A stretch of 64,000 nt of DNA, taken from NCBI RefSeq assembly GCF_037078405.1, contig NZ_JAYMGZ010000002.1, positions 496,001 to 560,000 on the forward strand, read 5' to 3'. Positions 7,167 through 17,659 of the stretch are shown piece after piece. The stretch's first letter is position 1; the number at the start of each line of letters is the position of its first letter. Both the position numbers and the translations under genes were made by a program. Source of the stretch: Haloarcula sp. DT43 (GTDB lineage Archaea > Halobacteriota > Halobacteria > Halobacteriales > Haloarculaceae). The notes beneath the pieces were generated by a model, which was not told the origin of the DNA, did not search any database, and was given only the letters and a program-made list of their open reading frames with translations.

Positions 7167-8381
7167 ATGACCGACACCGTCGACGAGGTCGACATGCCGT
7201 ACGACGATGACGCGTCTCAACAACAGAAAATCGAGGCGCTGCAGGAGCGGCTGGAGGTGCTCGAAGCCCAGAACGAGGAGATGCGCGACAAACTGCTGGA
7301 CGCGAACGCGGAGAACAACAAGTACCAGCAGAAGCTCGAACGGCTCACCCACGAGAACAAGAAGCTCAAGCAGTCGCCGCTGTTCGTCGCCACAGTGCAG
7401 GAACTGTCCAGCGACGGCGTGATTATCAAACAGCACGGCAACAACCAGGAGGCCCTGACGGAGGTCACCGACGAGATGCGCGAGGACCTGGAACCCGACG
7501 ACCGCGTCGCCGTCAACAACTCCCTGTCTATCGTCAAGCAACTGGACGACGAAACTGACGTGCGCGCCCGCGTGATGCAGGTCGACCAGTCGCCGGACGT
7601 CACCTTCGCCGACATCGGCGGCATCGAGGAGCAGATGGAAGAGGTCCGCGAGACCGTCGAGATGCCCCTGAAGAGCCCCGAGATGTTCGAGGACGTGGGC
7701 ATCGACCCGCCGAGCGGCGTCCTGCTGCACGGCCCGCCCGGCACCGGGAAGACGATGCTGGCGAAAGCGGTCGCCAACGAGACCGACGCGACGTTCATCA
7801 AGATGGCCGGCTCCGAGCTGGTCCACAAGTTCATCGGCGAGGGCGCGAAGCTCGTCCGGGACCTGTTCGAACTGGCCCGTCAGGAGGAGCCCGCCGTCGT
7901 CTTCATCGACGAAATCGACGCCATCGCAGCGAAGCGAACGGAGTCGAAGACCTCCGGCGACGCCGAGGTCCAGCGGACGATGATGCAACTGCTCTCGGAG
8001 ATGGACGGCTTCGACGACCGCGGCGACATCCGCATCATCGCGGCGACGAACCGCTTCGACATGCTCGACCGGGCCATCCTCCGCCCCGGCCGCTTCGACC
8101 GCCTCATTGAGGTCCCCAACCCCGACCTGGAGGGGCGCAAGCAGATATTCCAGATTCACACCCGCAGCATGAACGTCTCCGACGACGTGGACTTCGAGGC
8201 GCTGGCCGAGGAGATAACGGACGCCTCCGGTGCCGACGTGAAGGCCATCTGTACGGAGGCCGGGATGTTCGCCATCCGCGACGACCGGACCGAGGTCACG
8301 ATGGCGGACTTCCACAACGCCTGGGAGAAGATTCAGCAGGAAGAGACCGACGACGAGGACGTCTCCCGGACCTTCGCCTGA
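7167..8381 (+). CDS. pan: proteasome-activating nucleotidase (PAN)
   Basis: A 404-residue AAA+ ATPase that unfolds proteins and feeds them into the 20S proteasome. Residues about 18-70 form the N-terminal coiled coil (heptads such as KIEALQERLEVLEAQ), followed by an OB domain. The AAA module has Walker A GPPGTGKT (about 188-195), Walker B VVFIDEID (about 244-251), and arginine-finger and sensor segments (NRFDMLDRAILRPGRFDR). The C-terminus ends R-T-F-A. The usual HbYX tail that docks on the 20S ring would have tyrosine where this has phenylalanine. The ATG at 7167 was chosen over upstream in-frame starts because PAN proteins begin just before the coiled coil. It is separated from the next gene by 116 bases. 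Confidence 0.97.
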   Translation: MTDTVDEVDMPYDDDASQQQKIEALQERLEVLEAQNEEMRDKLLDANAENNKYQQKLERLTHENKKLKQSPLFVATVQELSSDGVIIKQHGNNQEALTEVTDEMREDLEPDDRVAVNNSLSIVKQLDDETDVRARVMQVDQSPDVTFADIGGIEEQMEEVRETVEMPLKSPEMFEDVGIDPPSGVLLHGPPGTGKTMLAKAVANETDATFIKMAGSELVHKFIGEGAKLVRDLFELARQEEPAVVFIDEIDAIAAKRTESKTSGDAEVQRTMMQLLSEMDGFDDRGDIRIIAATNRFDMLDRAILRPGRFDRLIEVPNPDLEGRKQIFQIHTRSMNVSDDVDFEALAEEITDASGADVKAICTEAGMFAIRDDRTEVTMADFHNAWEKIQQEETDDEDVSRTFA

Positions 8382-8497
8382 TTTCGGCGACCTGATTCTC
8401 CGTTGCGTACTGAGCCAGCGGCCGCTCCGGCTCGCAATCCGCCGCCGTTCTCGCCCGTTTCAGAACACAGTTACCACTCCGGGCCTGAACTGCTTGC

Positions 8498-9079
8498 ATG
8501 GCCGTCGCAGACACTCTCCAGTCGCGTGCCCGCGCTCGCCCGCGGCTCGTCACCGCTGTCGTCTCGGTCGTTGGCTACGCGCTCGTGTTCGGCGCGTTCG
8601 GCGGCGTGTTGCCCCTGCCCGAGTTCTCACGGGACGTCGTCATCCTGCTCGGCGACGCAATCGCCGTCGTCAACAGCGTCGCCCTGCTGGCAATCGTCGC
8701 CGGCGTCTACTTCATCAAGAACGACCAGGTCCAGAAACACCGCGCGGCGATGCTGACCGCGTTTACCCTCATCATGGTGTTCCTGACGCTGTACATCCTC
8801 AAGGTCGGCGGCGGCTTCGAGAAGGAAATCGTCGCCGAGGGCGTCGTCTGGACGGCGTACATCGTGATGCTGGCTATCCACATCCTGCTGTCTGCGGTGT
8901 CCGTGCCCGTCGTCGTCCACGCGGTCGTCCTCGGGCTGACCCACTCCCCGGCGGAACTCAGGGAGACGGTGCATGCCCGCGTCGGTCGCATCGCCGTCTC
9001 CGCCTGGGGACTGAGCCTGTTCCTCGGGCTCGTGACCTACGTGATGCTGAACCACATCTACGGCTGGGTGCCCCGGTAG
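8498..9079 (+). CDS. DUF420 membrane protein
   Basis: A 193-residue protein with about five transmembrane helices and the DUF420 (YozB-like) pattern: FIKNDQVQKHRAAMLTAF in the second loop (about residues 73-90), histidines within helices (LAIHILLSAVSVPVVVHAV), and the C-terminal HARVGRIAVSAWGLSLFLGLV. DUF420 genes are often near cytochrome oxidase or heme genes in bacteria and archaea, and the in-membrane histidines might bind heme or metal. Here the oxidase genes are 45 kb away, so the role stays open. Confidence 0.85.
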   Translation: MAVADTLQSRARARPRLVTAVVSVVGYALVFGAFGGVLPLPEFSRDVVILLGDAIAVVNSVALLAIVAGVYFIKNDQVQKHRAAMLTAFTLIMVFLTLYILKVGGGFEKEIVAEGVVWTAYIVMLAIHILLSAVSVPVVVHAVVLGLTHSPAELRETVHARVGRIAVSAWGLSLFLGLVTYVMLNHIYGWVPR

Positions 9080-9144
9080 GCGACTGCGCGTTCGCCGCGG
9101 ACGGTGGCGAACGATTTTGCCGGCCGCCGCCGTAGGCCCGGGCA

Positions 9145-10368
9145 ATGACCACAATCAAGGACAGCGTCCACGACCACATCGAGGTCCAGGGCGTCGCGGC
9201 GGCGTTGCTCGACACGCCGCCGGTCCAGCGGCTCAGACACATCTCACAGCTCGGCACCGTGACGCTCGTCTACCCCTCGGCGAACCACACCCGGTTCGAG
9301 CACTCGCTTGGCGTCTACCACCTCGCCGACCGGGCGCTCTCTCATCTCGGCATCGAGGGCCAGCAGGCCGAACGGGTCCGTGCCGCGGCCCTGCTCCACG
9401 ACGTGGGGCACTCGCCGTACAGCCACAACGTCGAGGCGCTCATCCACCGCCGAACGGGGAAGTACCACGACGACGTGGACGAACTGCTCGGCGACGGCCC
9501 GGTCGCGCGGGTGCTGTCCGAGCACGGTCTCAACCCCGACCGCGTGGCCGGCCTGGTCGCCGGGGAGGGCGAACTGGGCCAACTGGTCTCCGGCGAACTG
9601 GACGTCGACCGGATGGACTACCTGGTCCGCGACGCCCACCACACGGGCGTTCCATACGGGACCATCGACCACGAGCGCCTGGTCCGGGAACTGAGCTTCG
9701 TCGACGGTGAACTCGTCCTCGACGAGGGGAACGTCCAGACGGCCGAGTCGCTCCTGCTCGCGCGGGCGCTGATGAACCCGACGGTCTACCAGCACCACGT
9801 CGCCCGCATCGCCAAGTCGATGCTGCGCCGCGGGACCGAGGAACTGCTCGCCGCGACCGACACGACCGCCGAGACGCTGCGCCGGTGGGACGACAGCGAC
9901 CTGCTCGTGGCGCTGCGACAGTGCGAGGCGACGGCGGCCTACGCCCGGCGGCTGAGCCAGCGGGACCTGTACAAACGCGCCGTCTGGGCGGAATGGGGGG
10001 CCGTCCCCGACGAGGTGCTGTCGGCCGACCACGAGGCGGTCGGCGCGATGGAACGGGCCATCGCCGACGCGGCGAACGTCGACAGCGACGCCGTCATCCT
10101 CGACGTGCCGCCCGAGCCGTCGATGACCGAGTCGAGCAGCCGCGTCCTCGTCAACGGCGAGGTCCGGCGGCTCGGCGAGCAGTCGACACTGGTCAACGCC
10201 ATCCGCGCCGCCCAGCGCGACCAGTGGCGGCTCGGCGTCTACGCGCCGGACGGCGAGAGCGAGCGGGTCGGCGCGGCGGCCATCCGCGAACTGGGGCTGG
10301 ACCTCGACGGGGCCAGAGTCCGGGACGTGCGGCCCGGCCTCCACGCGACCCTCGATGAGTTTAACTGA
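9145..10368 (+). CDS. HD-domain phosphohydrolase (dGTPase/SAMHD1-like)
   Basis: A 407-residue metal-dependent phosphohydrolase. The HD metal site is complete: the histidine of TRFEHSLGVYHLADRAL (about 50-66), the HD pair in LLHDVGHSPYSHNVE (about 84-98) and the aspartate in ELDVDRMDYLVRDAHHTG (about 150-167). This set is typical of the dNTP triphosphohydrolase/SAMHD1 clade, which also includes uncharacterised archaeal proteins. The substrate is likely a nucleotide but is not shown by the sequence. The ATG at 9145 directly precedes the IKDSVHDHIEV segment conserved in the family. The downstream amidohydrolase starts 21 bases later and is probably co-transcribed. Confidence 0.92.
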   Translation: MTTIKDSVHDHIEVQGVAAALLDTPPVQRLRHISQLGTVTLVYPSANHTRFEHSLGVYHLADRALSHLGIEGQQAERVRAAALLHDVGHSPYSHNVEALIHRRTGKYHDDVDELLGDGPVARVLSEHGLNPDRVAGLVAGEGELGQLVSGELDVDRMDYLVRDAHHTGVPYGTIDHERLVRELSFVDGELVLDEGNVQTAESLLLARALMNPTVYQHHVARIAKSMLRRGTEELLAATDTTAETLRRWDDSDLLVALRQCEATAAYARRLSQRDLYKRAVWAEWGAVPDEVLSADHEAVGAMERAIADAANVDSDAVILDVPPEPSMTESSSRVLVNGEVRRLGEQSTLVNAIRAAQRDQWRLGVYAPDGESERVGAAAIRELGLDLDGARVRDVRPGLHATLDEFN

Positions 10369-10389
10369 GAGACCCGGCGAACAGAGAGT

Positions 10390-11415
10390 ATGATTCTCGA
10401 AGGGACGATTCTGACGGGGCGGTCGTTCGAGGCCGTCGAGGGCCGCGTCGTCGTCGAGGACGGGGAGATAGCCGCCATCGAGGAGACCGCGGTCGACAGC
10501 GACGACATCGTGGTGCCGTCGTTCGTCAACGCCCACACCCACATCGGCGACTCGATTGCGAAAGAGGCCGGCGAGGGGCTCTCGCTTACGGAACTGGTCG
10601 CGCCGCCGGACGGCCTGAAACACCGGCTGCTCCGGGAGGCCGACCGGGACGAACTGGTGGCCGCGATGGCGCGGTCGCTGTCGTTCATGGAGCGGTCCGG
10701 GACCGGCGCGTTCGTCGAGTTCCGCGAGGGCGGCGTCGCGGGTGTCGAGGCGATTCGAGACGCGCTGTCGGACTCGCTGCTGGAGAGCGTGATTCTCGGG
10801 CGCGAGACGACCGACGCGATGGAACTGGCCGACGGGTTCGGCGCGAGCGGGGCCAACGACAGCGAGTTCGGGGCGGAGCGCCGCGCTACCAGCGAGGCCG
10901 GGAAGCTGTTCGGCATCCACGCCGGCGAGGTCGACAGCTCCGACATCAACCCCGCGCTCGACCTGGAGCCGGACTTCCTCGTCCACATGGTCCACGCCGA
11001 GCCGCTGCACCTCCAGCGGGTCGCCGACAGCGAAATCCCGGTCGTCGTCTGCCCGCGGTCGAACATCGTCACCGACGTGGGCCGCCCGCCGGTCGAGGAA
11101 CTGGCCGAGCGGACGACGGTCGCGCTCGGGACGGACAACGTCATGCTCAACAGCCCCTCGATGTTCCGCGAGATGGAGTTCACCGCGAAGCTGTACGACC
11201 TCTCGGCCCGCGAAGTGCTGCGGATGGCGACGGTCAACGGGGCCGAAATCGCGGGCCTCGGCGGTGGACTCGTCGAGCCCGGCTACCCGGCACGCCTCCT
11301 CGTGCTCGACGGCGACTCCGACAACCTCTCCGGAGCGCGAAACCCCGTGCGGGCCGTCGTCCGCCGGGCGGGTACGGCCGACGTCCGGCGGGTCGTCCAC
11401 CCCGGGGCGAAGTAG
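10390..11415 (+). CDS. amidohydrolase-superfamily protein (cytosine/S-adenosylhomocysteine deaminase-like)
   Basis: A 341-residue TIM-barrel hydrolase. Metal ligands are visible: the HxH of VPSFVNAHTHIGDS (His49 and His51), a histidine in LFGIHAGEVDSSD, another in LVHMVHAEPLHL, and the aspartate in VALGTDNVMLN. The C-terminal strand set (RLLVLDGDSDNLSG) belongs to the composite beta-sandwich of this superfamily. It is shorter than typical deaminases (about 430 residues). It follows the HD phosphohydrolase by 21 bases, so both may act on nucleoside derivatives; that link is inferred from position. Confidence 0.88.
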   Translation: MILEGTILTGRSFEAVEGRVVVEDGEIAAIEETAVDSDDIVVPSFVNAHTHIGDSIAKEAGEGLSLTELVAPPDGLKHRLLREADRDELVAAMARSLSFMERSGTGAFVEFREGGVAGVEAIRDALSDSLLESVILGRETTDAMELADGFGASGANDSEFGAERRATSEAGKLFGIHAGEVDSSDINPALDLEPDFLVHMVHAEPLHLQRVADSEIPVVVCPRSNIVTDVGRPPVEELAERTTVALGTDNVMLNSPSMFREMEFTAKLYDLSAREVLRMATVNGAEIAGLGGGLVEPGYPARLLVLDGDSDNLSGARNPVRAVVRRAGTADVRRVVHPGAK

Positions 11416-11490
11416 CCCCCGCGCGAGTCGGTCCCGGGCGACGCTTCCCGCGCACGACACGTCAGTGGTGTATGCTATCTTTTACCAAAC

Positions 11491-11496
11491 TATATC
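11491..11496 (+). promoter_or_regulatory. TATA box of the universal-stress-protein gene
   Basis: TATATC in an A/T-rich stretch, about 27 bases before the ATG at 11521. This is the spacing expected if transcription starts at or next to the start codon (leaderless mRNA). Confidence 0.6.
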
Positions 11497-11520
11497 ACGT
11501 CAGACAGTCAATACTACGGC

Positions 11521-11994
11521 ATGTACGACAAGATACTGGTGCCGACGGACGGATCGCCGGGGACACGAGACGTGCTCACACACGCCGAGGCGCTCGCGGC
11601 GACACACGGCAGCGAGGTGCACGCGCTGTACGTCGTCGATACCGGCCGGTTCTCGACGCTCCCGAACGAACCGACGTGGGAGCGCGTCACCGACTCGCTC
11701 CACCGCGAGGGCGAGCGGGCGCTGGACACGGTCGAGCGACTCGTCGCCGATACCGTGTCCGTCGTGCGAGCCACGGCCGAGGGGCATCCGAGCCGGGAAA
11801 TCGTCGACTACGCGAACCAGCACGGCTGTGACCTCGTCGTGATGGGGACCCACGGGCGCGGCGGCATCGACCGCTTGCTGCTGGGGAGCGTCGCCGAGCG
11901 AGTCGTCCGGTCGGCGAGCGTCCCGGTCGTCACCGTCCCGGTGGAGACAACCCGGCCCGATGTGGCAGATGAGCGCCCCGCCGTCCCGCAGTAA
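11521..11994 (+). CDS. universal stress protein (UspA family)
   Basis: A 157-residue single-domain USP. It begins MYDKILVPTDGSPGTRDVL, with the conserved aspartate for the nucleotide phosphates, and ends with the ATP-binding signature VMGTHGRGGIDRLLLGSVAE (about 107-126, the G-x2-G-x9-G(S/T) pattern). It is therefore of the ATP-binding type. A clear TATA box lies 27 bases upstream. It is monocistronic and convergent with the biotin ligase gene, from which it is separated by 10 bases. Confidence 0.93.
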   Translation: MYDKILVPTDGSPGTRDVLTHAEALAATHGSEVHALYVVDTGRFSTLPNEPTWERVTDSLHREGERALDTVERLVADTVSVVRATAEGHPSREIVDYANQHGCDLVVMGTHGRGGIDRLLLGSVAERVVRSASVPVVTVPVETTRPDVADERPAVPQ

Positions 11995-12004
11995 CTCGCG
12001 CCCG

Positions 12005-12958
12005 TCACTCCGTGACCGGGCGAAGATGCTCGCAATCGCCCGCCGAAACGACCTCCCTGCCGGCGTCCGTCTTGACGACGAGCGCACCCGGGAACTGGAT
12101 GTCGACGGCCTCGCCCTCGATGGTTCCGCCGGGCGTCTCGACCCGGACCCGTTTCCCCAGGGTCGTCGCGTACTCGCGCCACGCCTCGACGACGCTCTCG
12201 GGGTTCCGTCGCAGCGCGTGGAACTCCTCCAGCAGCCGCTGGGTGAACAGTCGTCGGTCAACCGGGTCGCCCCGCTCCGCGAGCAGGCTCGTCGGGTTCG
12301 CCGCCGCGGGCAAGTCCGCCGGGTCGACGTTCGCGTTGACGCCGATGCCGACGACGACCCACGAGACGCGGTCGGCCTCGCCCTCCATCTCGGTGAGGAT
12401 GCCGACCAGCTTCCGCTCCGCGTCGCCGCGCCGGACGAGCACGTCGTTGGGCCACTTGATGCTCGCCTCGACGCCGGCCTCGCGTGCCGCTCGGGTCACC
12501 GCGACGGCGGCCGCGAGGGTGAACACCGGCGCGTGGGCCATCGGAACGTCGGGCCGGAACAGCACTGAGAGCCAGACCCCGCCGCTGGGTGAGTGCCACT
12601 CGCGGTCGAGCCGTCCCCGGCCGCCGGTCTGCTCGTCGGCCAGGACCACCACCTCCGACGCGCCGTCACCGGCCAAGTCACGTGCCCGCGCGTTCGTGCT
12701 CGGGATGCTGTCGTGGTACTCGACGGCAAACGGTGCGTCCAGGCCGTACTCGACCGCGCTCCCCCCGAACTCCGGCACCGAATCGAGGACGTAGCCGCCG
12801 TCGCCGCTCCCGATTTCGAACCCCTCCTCGCGGAGGGCTTCGACGTGCTTCCAGACCGCGGAACGGGAGATGTCCAGTTCGTCGGCGAGGGCCGGCCCCG
12901 AGACGGGACCGTCGGCGAGCGCGTCGAGCACCCGGTGGCGCGTCTCGTTCATACGCAC
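12005..12958 (-). CDS. birA: biotin-[acetyl-CoA-carboxylase] ligase with N-terminal winged helix (BirA)
   Basis: A 317-residue bifunctional BirA. Residues about 1-60 form a winged helix-turn-helix (LADELDISRSAVWKHVEALR). The catalytic domain carries the biotinyl-AMP loop GGRGRLDREWHSP (about 112-124) and KWPNDVLV (about 175-182). The C-terminal SH3-like domain ends the protein. It biotinylates the AMKM lysine of the carrier domain of the carboxylase encoded directly upstream, 65 bases away on the same strand. The winged helix suggests that it also represses genes of biotin metabolism; no operator is recognised here. Confidence 0.94.
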   Translation of the reverse strand: MRMNETRHRVLDALADGPVSGPALADELDISRSAVWKHVEALREEGFEIGSGDGGYVLDSVPEFGGSAVEYGLDAPFAVEYHDSIPSTNARARDLAGDGASEVVVLADEQTGGRGRLDREWHSPSGGVWLSVLFRPDVPMAHAPVFTLAAAVAVTRAAREAGVEASIKWPNDVLVRRGDAERKLVGILTEMEGEADRVSWVVVGIGVNANVDPADLPAAANPTSLLAERGDPVDRRLFTQRLLEEFHALRRNPESVVEAWREYATTLGKRVRVETPGGTIEGEAVDIQFPGALVVKTDAGREVVSAGDCEHLRPVTE

Positions 12959-13023
12959 GGCTTCGACCGGCCGGAATAAAAGGCGTCTGCAGACGGCGAG
13001 ACGGCGCGGTGCTCCCCGCTAGC

Positions 13024-14868
<1,845 letters not shown>

Positions 14869-15008
14869 ACGCCCTCATACTGAGAGTCGGCCCATAAAAC
14901 TATGCGCAGATAGCGGCCAATCTTACACATATTATCATGTTAGTATGGAACACACCGGGAAATCCAGCCACGGCGTCGCCGAGAGACTCGCGGGAGACCT
15001 GTCCGCGG

Positions 15009-15314
15009 TCAGAACCGTTCGGCGCGGCCGGCGGCGCTCCAAGGGTCGGTCGGCGCGTCCGAGCGGACCCGGACGGACCGTCTCTGCGTGGCTTCCACGC
15101 GCCCGGAGAACGACCACTGCCTGCCGTTCCACGAGTCCCCGTCGTCCGCCGCCGCGGCCGCCGCGGCCGCTGCCGCCGCGCGCTGGCGGTCGGTGAGATG
15201 GGCCCCGACGGCGACGGCGATGGCGGCCGCCTCGTCGGCCGAGGCGTCGTCGAGCTGCGTTGCGATTTCCGCGACCAGTTCGGCGTCGACCGTGGTGTCC
15301 GTGTCGGCCGCCAT
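15009..15314 (-). CDS. pccX: PccX-like small subunit of the acyl-CoA carboxylase
   Basis: A 101-residue acidic protein right behind pccB. It contains the segment [21 protein letters not shown] (about 10-30), a run of about eleven alanines (about 50-61), and ends in a basic tail with [18 protein letters not shown], resembling the epsilon-like PccX subunit known from the Haloferax mediterranei propionyl-CoA carboxylase. The pccB stop and this start are two bases apart (TGACTATG); an alternative GTG at 15320 would overlap the stop. Small subunits of this kind are needed for full activity of the complex. The alanine run is encoded by mixed GCN codons (GCC and GCG), so it is not a simple triplet repeat. 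Confidence 0.85.
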   Translation of the reverse strand: MAADTDTTVDAELVAEIATQLDDASADEAAAIAVAVGAHLTDRQRAAAAAAAAAAADDGDSWNGRQWSFSGRVEATQRRSVRVRSDAPTDPWSAAGRAERF

Positions 15315-15316
15315 AG

Positions 15317-16867
15317 TCACAGTGGGATGTTGCCGTGCTTGCGGTCGGGCTGGTCCTTGCGCTTGCCCCGCAGGAGGTCCAGGTCGTCGATGAGCCGCGG
15401 TCTGGTCTCCTGGGGTTCGATGACGTCGTCGACGAAGCCGCGCTCGGCGGCCGTGTAGGGGTTGGCGAAGGCGTCGCGGTACTCGTCGATGAGCTGCTGG
15501 CGGCGGGCCTCCACGTCGTCGGCGTCTTCCAGTTCGTCGTCGTAGAGGACGTTCACCGCGCCCTGTGGCCCCATCACGGCGATTTCGGCGGTCGGCCAGG
15601 CGTAGTTCATGTCCGCGCCGATGTGCTTCGATGCCATCACGTCGTAGGCCCCGCCGTAGGCCTTCCGCGTGATGACGGTCACCAGCGGCACCGTCGCCTC
15701 GGAGTAGGCGTACAGGAGCTTCGCGCCGTGGTTGATGATGGCGTTTCGCTCCTGGTCCTTGCCGGGCATGAAGCCGGGCACGTCCACGAACGTCAGGATG
15801 GGGATGTTGAACGCGTCACAGAAGCGGACGAAGCGCGCGCCCTTCCGCGAGGCGTCGATGTCGAGCGTCCCGGCGTTGACCCGCGGCTGGTTGCCGACGA
15901 CGCCGACGCTGTGGCCGTCCATGCGGGCGAACCCGATGACGATGTTGCGCGCGAAGTCCTCGGCGACCTCGAAGAAGGAGTCCTCGTCGACGATGCGCCC
16001 GACGACGTCCGTCATGTCGTAGGGTTTCTGTGGCGCGTCCGGCACCGCGGTCTTCAGCGCCTCGTCCCGGCGCTCGGGGTCGTCCCAGGGCTCGACGCGG
16101 GGCGGGTCCTCGACGTTGTTCTGTGGCAGGAAGGACAGCAGGTAGCGGATGTCGTCCATCGCGTCTTTCTCGTCCGCGGCCGTGAAGTGGGCCACCCCGG
16201 ACTCGGAGGCGTGGGTCTTCGCGCCGCCGAGTTCGTCGAAGCCGACCTCTTCGCCGGTCACCGTCTCGATGACATCCGGCCCGGTGATGAACATGTGGCT
16301 GGTCTCCTCGACCATGTAGACGAAGTCCGTGATGGAGGGCGAGTACACCGCGCCGCCGGCACACGGCCCCATGATGGCCGAAATCTGGGGAACGACGCCG
16401 CTGGCCTGCTGGTTTCGGTGGAAGATGTCGGCGTAGCCGGCGAGCGAGTCGATACCCTCCTGGATGCGCGCGCCGGCGGAGTCGTTCAGCCCGATGATTG
16501 GTGCGCCGGTCTCGATGGCCTTGTCCATCACCTTACAGACCTTCTGGGCGAAGGCCTCGCCCAGCGAGCCCCCGAAGACGGTGAAGTCGTGGGCGAAGAC
16601 GTACACCTGCCGGCCGTCGACTTTCCCGTAGCCGACGACGACGCCGTCGCCGGGTACCTTCTTCTCGGCCATGTCGAAGTTCGTCGAGCGGTGCTCGCGC
16701 AGCGAGTCGATTTCGACGAAGGTGTCGTCGTCGAGAAAGTAGTCGATGCGTTCGCGGGCGGTGAGCTTCCCGCGGTCGTGCTGGGCCTGGATGCGTTCCT
16801 CGCCGCCGCCCCGCTGGGCCTCGGCCTTTCGTTCTCGAAGGTCCTCGACACGGTCGTCGTGGCTCAC
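15317..16867 (-). CDS. pccB: acyl-CoA (propionyl-CoA) carboxylase carboxyltransferase subunit
   Basis: A 516-residue carboxyltransferase that moves CO2 from carboxybiotin to acetyl- or propionyl-CoA. It has the two crotonase-like halves: [20 protein letters not shown] (about 125-144) with the [13 protein letters not shown] oxyanion loop, then [12 protein letters not shown] and [12 protein letters not shown] (about 365-376) with the second oxyanion loop [13 protein letters not shown]. An aspartate or isoleucine after the PGF motif controls acyl-CoA preference in this family, but the residue that decides cannot be assigned here by eye. It starts with GTG at 16867 and is coupled to pccX. Confidence 0.94.
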   Translation of the reverse strand: MSHDDRVEDLRERKAEAQRGGGEERIQAQHDRGKLTARERIDYFLDDDTFVEIDSLREHRSTNFDMAEKKVPGDGVVVGYGKVDGRQVYVFAHDFTVFGGSLGEAFAQKVCKVMDKAIETGAPIIGLNDSAGARIQEGIDSLAGYADIFHRNQQASGVVPQISAIMGPCAGGAVYSPSITDFVYMVEETSHMFITGPDVIETVTGEEVGFDELGGAKTHASESGVAHFTAADEKDAMDDIRYLLSFLPQNNVEDPPRVEPWDDPERRDEALKTAVPDAPQKPYDMTDVVGRIVDEDSFFEVAEDFARNIVIGFARMDGHSVGVVGNQPRVNAGTLDIDASRKGARFVRFCDAFNIPILTFVDVPGFMPGKDQERNAIINHGAKLLYAYSEATVPLVTVITRKAYGGAYDVMASKHIGADMNYAWPTAEIAVMGPQGAVNVLYDDELEDADDVEARRQQLIDEYRDAFANPYTAAERGFVDDVIEPQETRPRLIDDLDLLRGKRKDQPDRKHGNIPL

Positions 16868-17008
16868 GCCACATCACTTCTCCCGGACCGGAACATATCC
16901 GACTCCTTGCGGGCATCCGAGAAAAGCGTTGTCAAACTTAACCATTATTTCCCGTATTTGGTGGCCGAAACCGGCGGAGTTTTGACCGGCGGCCTGCTGC
17001 TATCGCGC

Positions 17009-17632
17009 GTGAAGAACGTCACGGCCCGCCAGCACAACCCCTTCGGCTTCGACGCCCCGTGTGAGCCGTTCGTGCCGGGGTACGGCGACGCCAACGCCCA
17101 CTTCCACGTCATCGGCGACCACCCCGGCGTCCACGGCGGCGCGGCCTCGGGCATCCCGTTTACCGACAGCGTGGCGGGCGAGCGCCTCCAGCGTGCGCTC
17201 GTCGCCGCCGGGCTCCTGACCGACGCCGGCACCCCGCCGACCGTCGACAAGACGTACCTGTCGTACCTGTACATGTGCGGCGGCGACCCACCGACGGACG
17301 CGGACTACGAGGCCCAGGAACCGCTGTTCGACACGGAACTCCGGGCCATCACCGCGCACGTGCTCCTGCCCGTCGGCGAACGCGCCACGCGCCACGTGTT
17401 CGCGAACACGACGGCCGAGTCGACCGAGTCGGTGGACATGGACGCGCTGCACGCCACCGAGGTGCCCGGCAGCGGCTGGCTCGTCTACCCTATCAAGGAG
17501 CCGGCGGAATGGAGCAACGACGACGAGGCCGCCCTCGTCGACGCGCTGACGGCGCTGCTTGCGACTGACTACCGCCGGGAGGCGGACCTCGGGCGGTTCC
17601 TGCCCGGCGACGACCCGTATCTCGTCCGGTAG
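17009..17632 (+). CDS. uracil-DNA glycosylase family-like protein
   Basis: A 207-residue protein with the layout of haloarchaeal UDG-superfamily members. It has an N-terminal NPFGFDAPCEPFVPGYGD, then HFHVIGDHPGVHGGAASGIP (about 31-50), resembling the uracil-binding GxxPG loop, and a later HATEVPGSGWLVYPI (about 150-164) in the place of the HPS loop. The motifs are divergent, so glycosylase activity is not assured. The GTG at 17009 was chosen because the family start (VKNVT..NPF) lies there; a long upstream in-frame extension is only the antisense shadow of pccB. It converges with the FilR1-type regulator. Confidence 0.7.
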   Translation: MKNVTARQHNPFGFDAPCEPFVPGYGDANAHFHVIGDHPGVHGGAASGIPFTDSVAGERLQRALVAAGLLTDAGTPPTVDKTYLSYLYMCGGDPPTDADYEAQEPLFDTELRAITAHVLLPVGERATRHVFANTTAESTESVDMDALHATEVPGSGWLVYPIKEPAEWSNDDEAALVDALTALLATDYRREADLGRFLPGDDPYLVR

Positions 17633-17659
17633 TAGCGCCGGTCGCTCTCCCGGTACGCG

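Noticed and set aside
9244-11460. Open minus-strand frame of 738 codons opposite the HD and amidohydrolase genes
   Set aside because: It spans two intact plus-strand genes with family motifs, is full of Arg/Val/Asp/Gly/His as expected from antisense of GC-rich genes, and shows no known domain.
14936-15196. Frames beginning near the ATGs at 14936-14945 in the pccA upstream region
   Set aside because: They continue into the antisense of pccX and become basic low-complexity sequence; the segment is better explained as promoter region.
15335-17008. Long plus-strand extension in frame with the UDG-like gene
   Set aside because: It runs antisense through pccB and has shadow composition; the UDG-like family similarity starts only at 17009.
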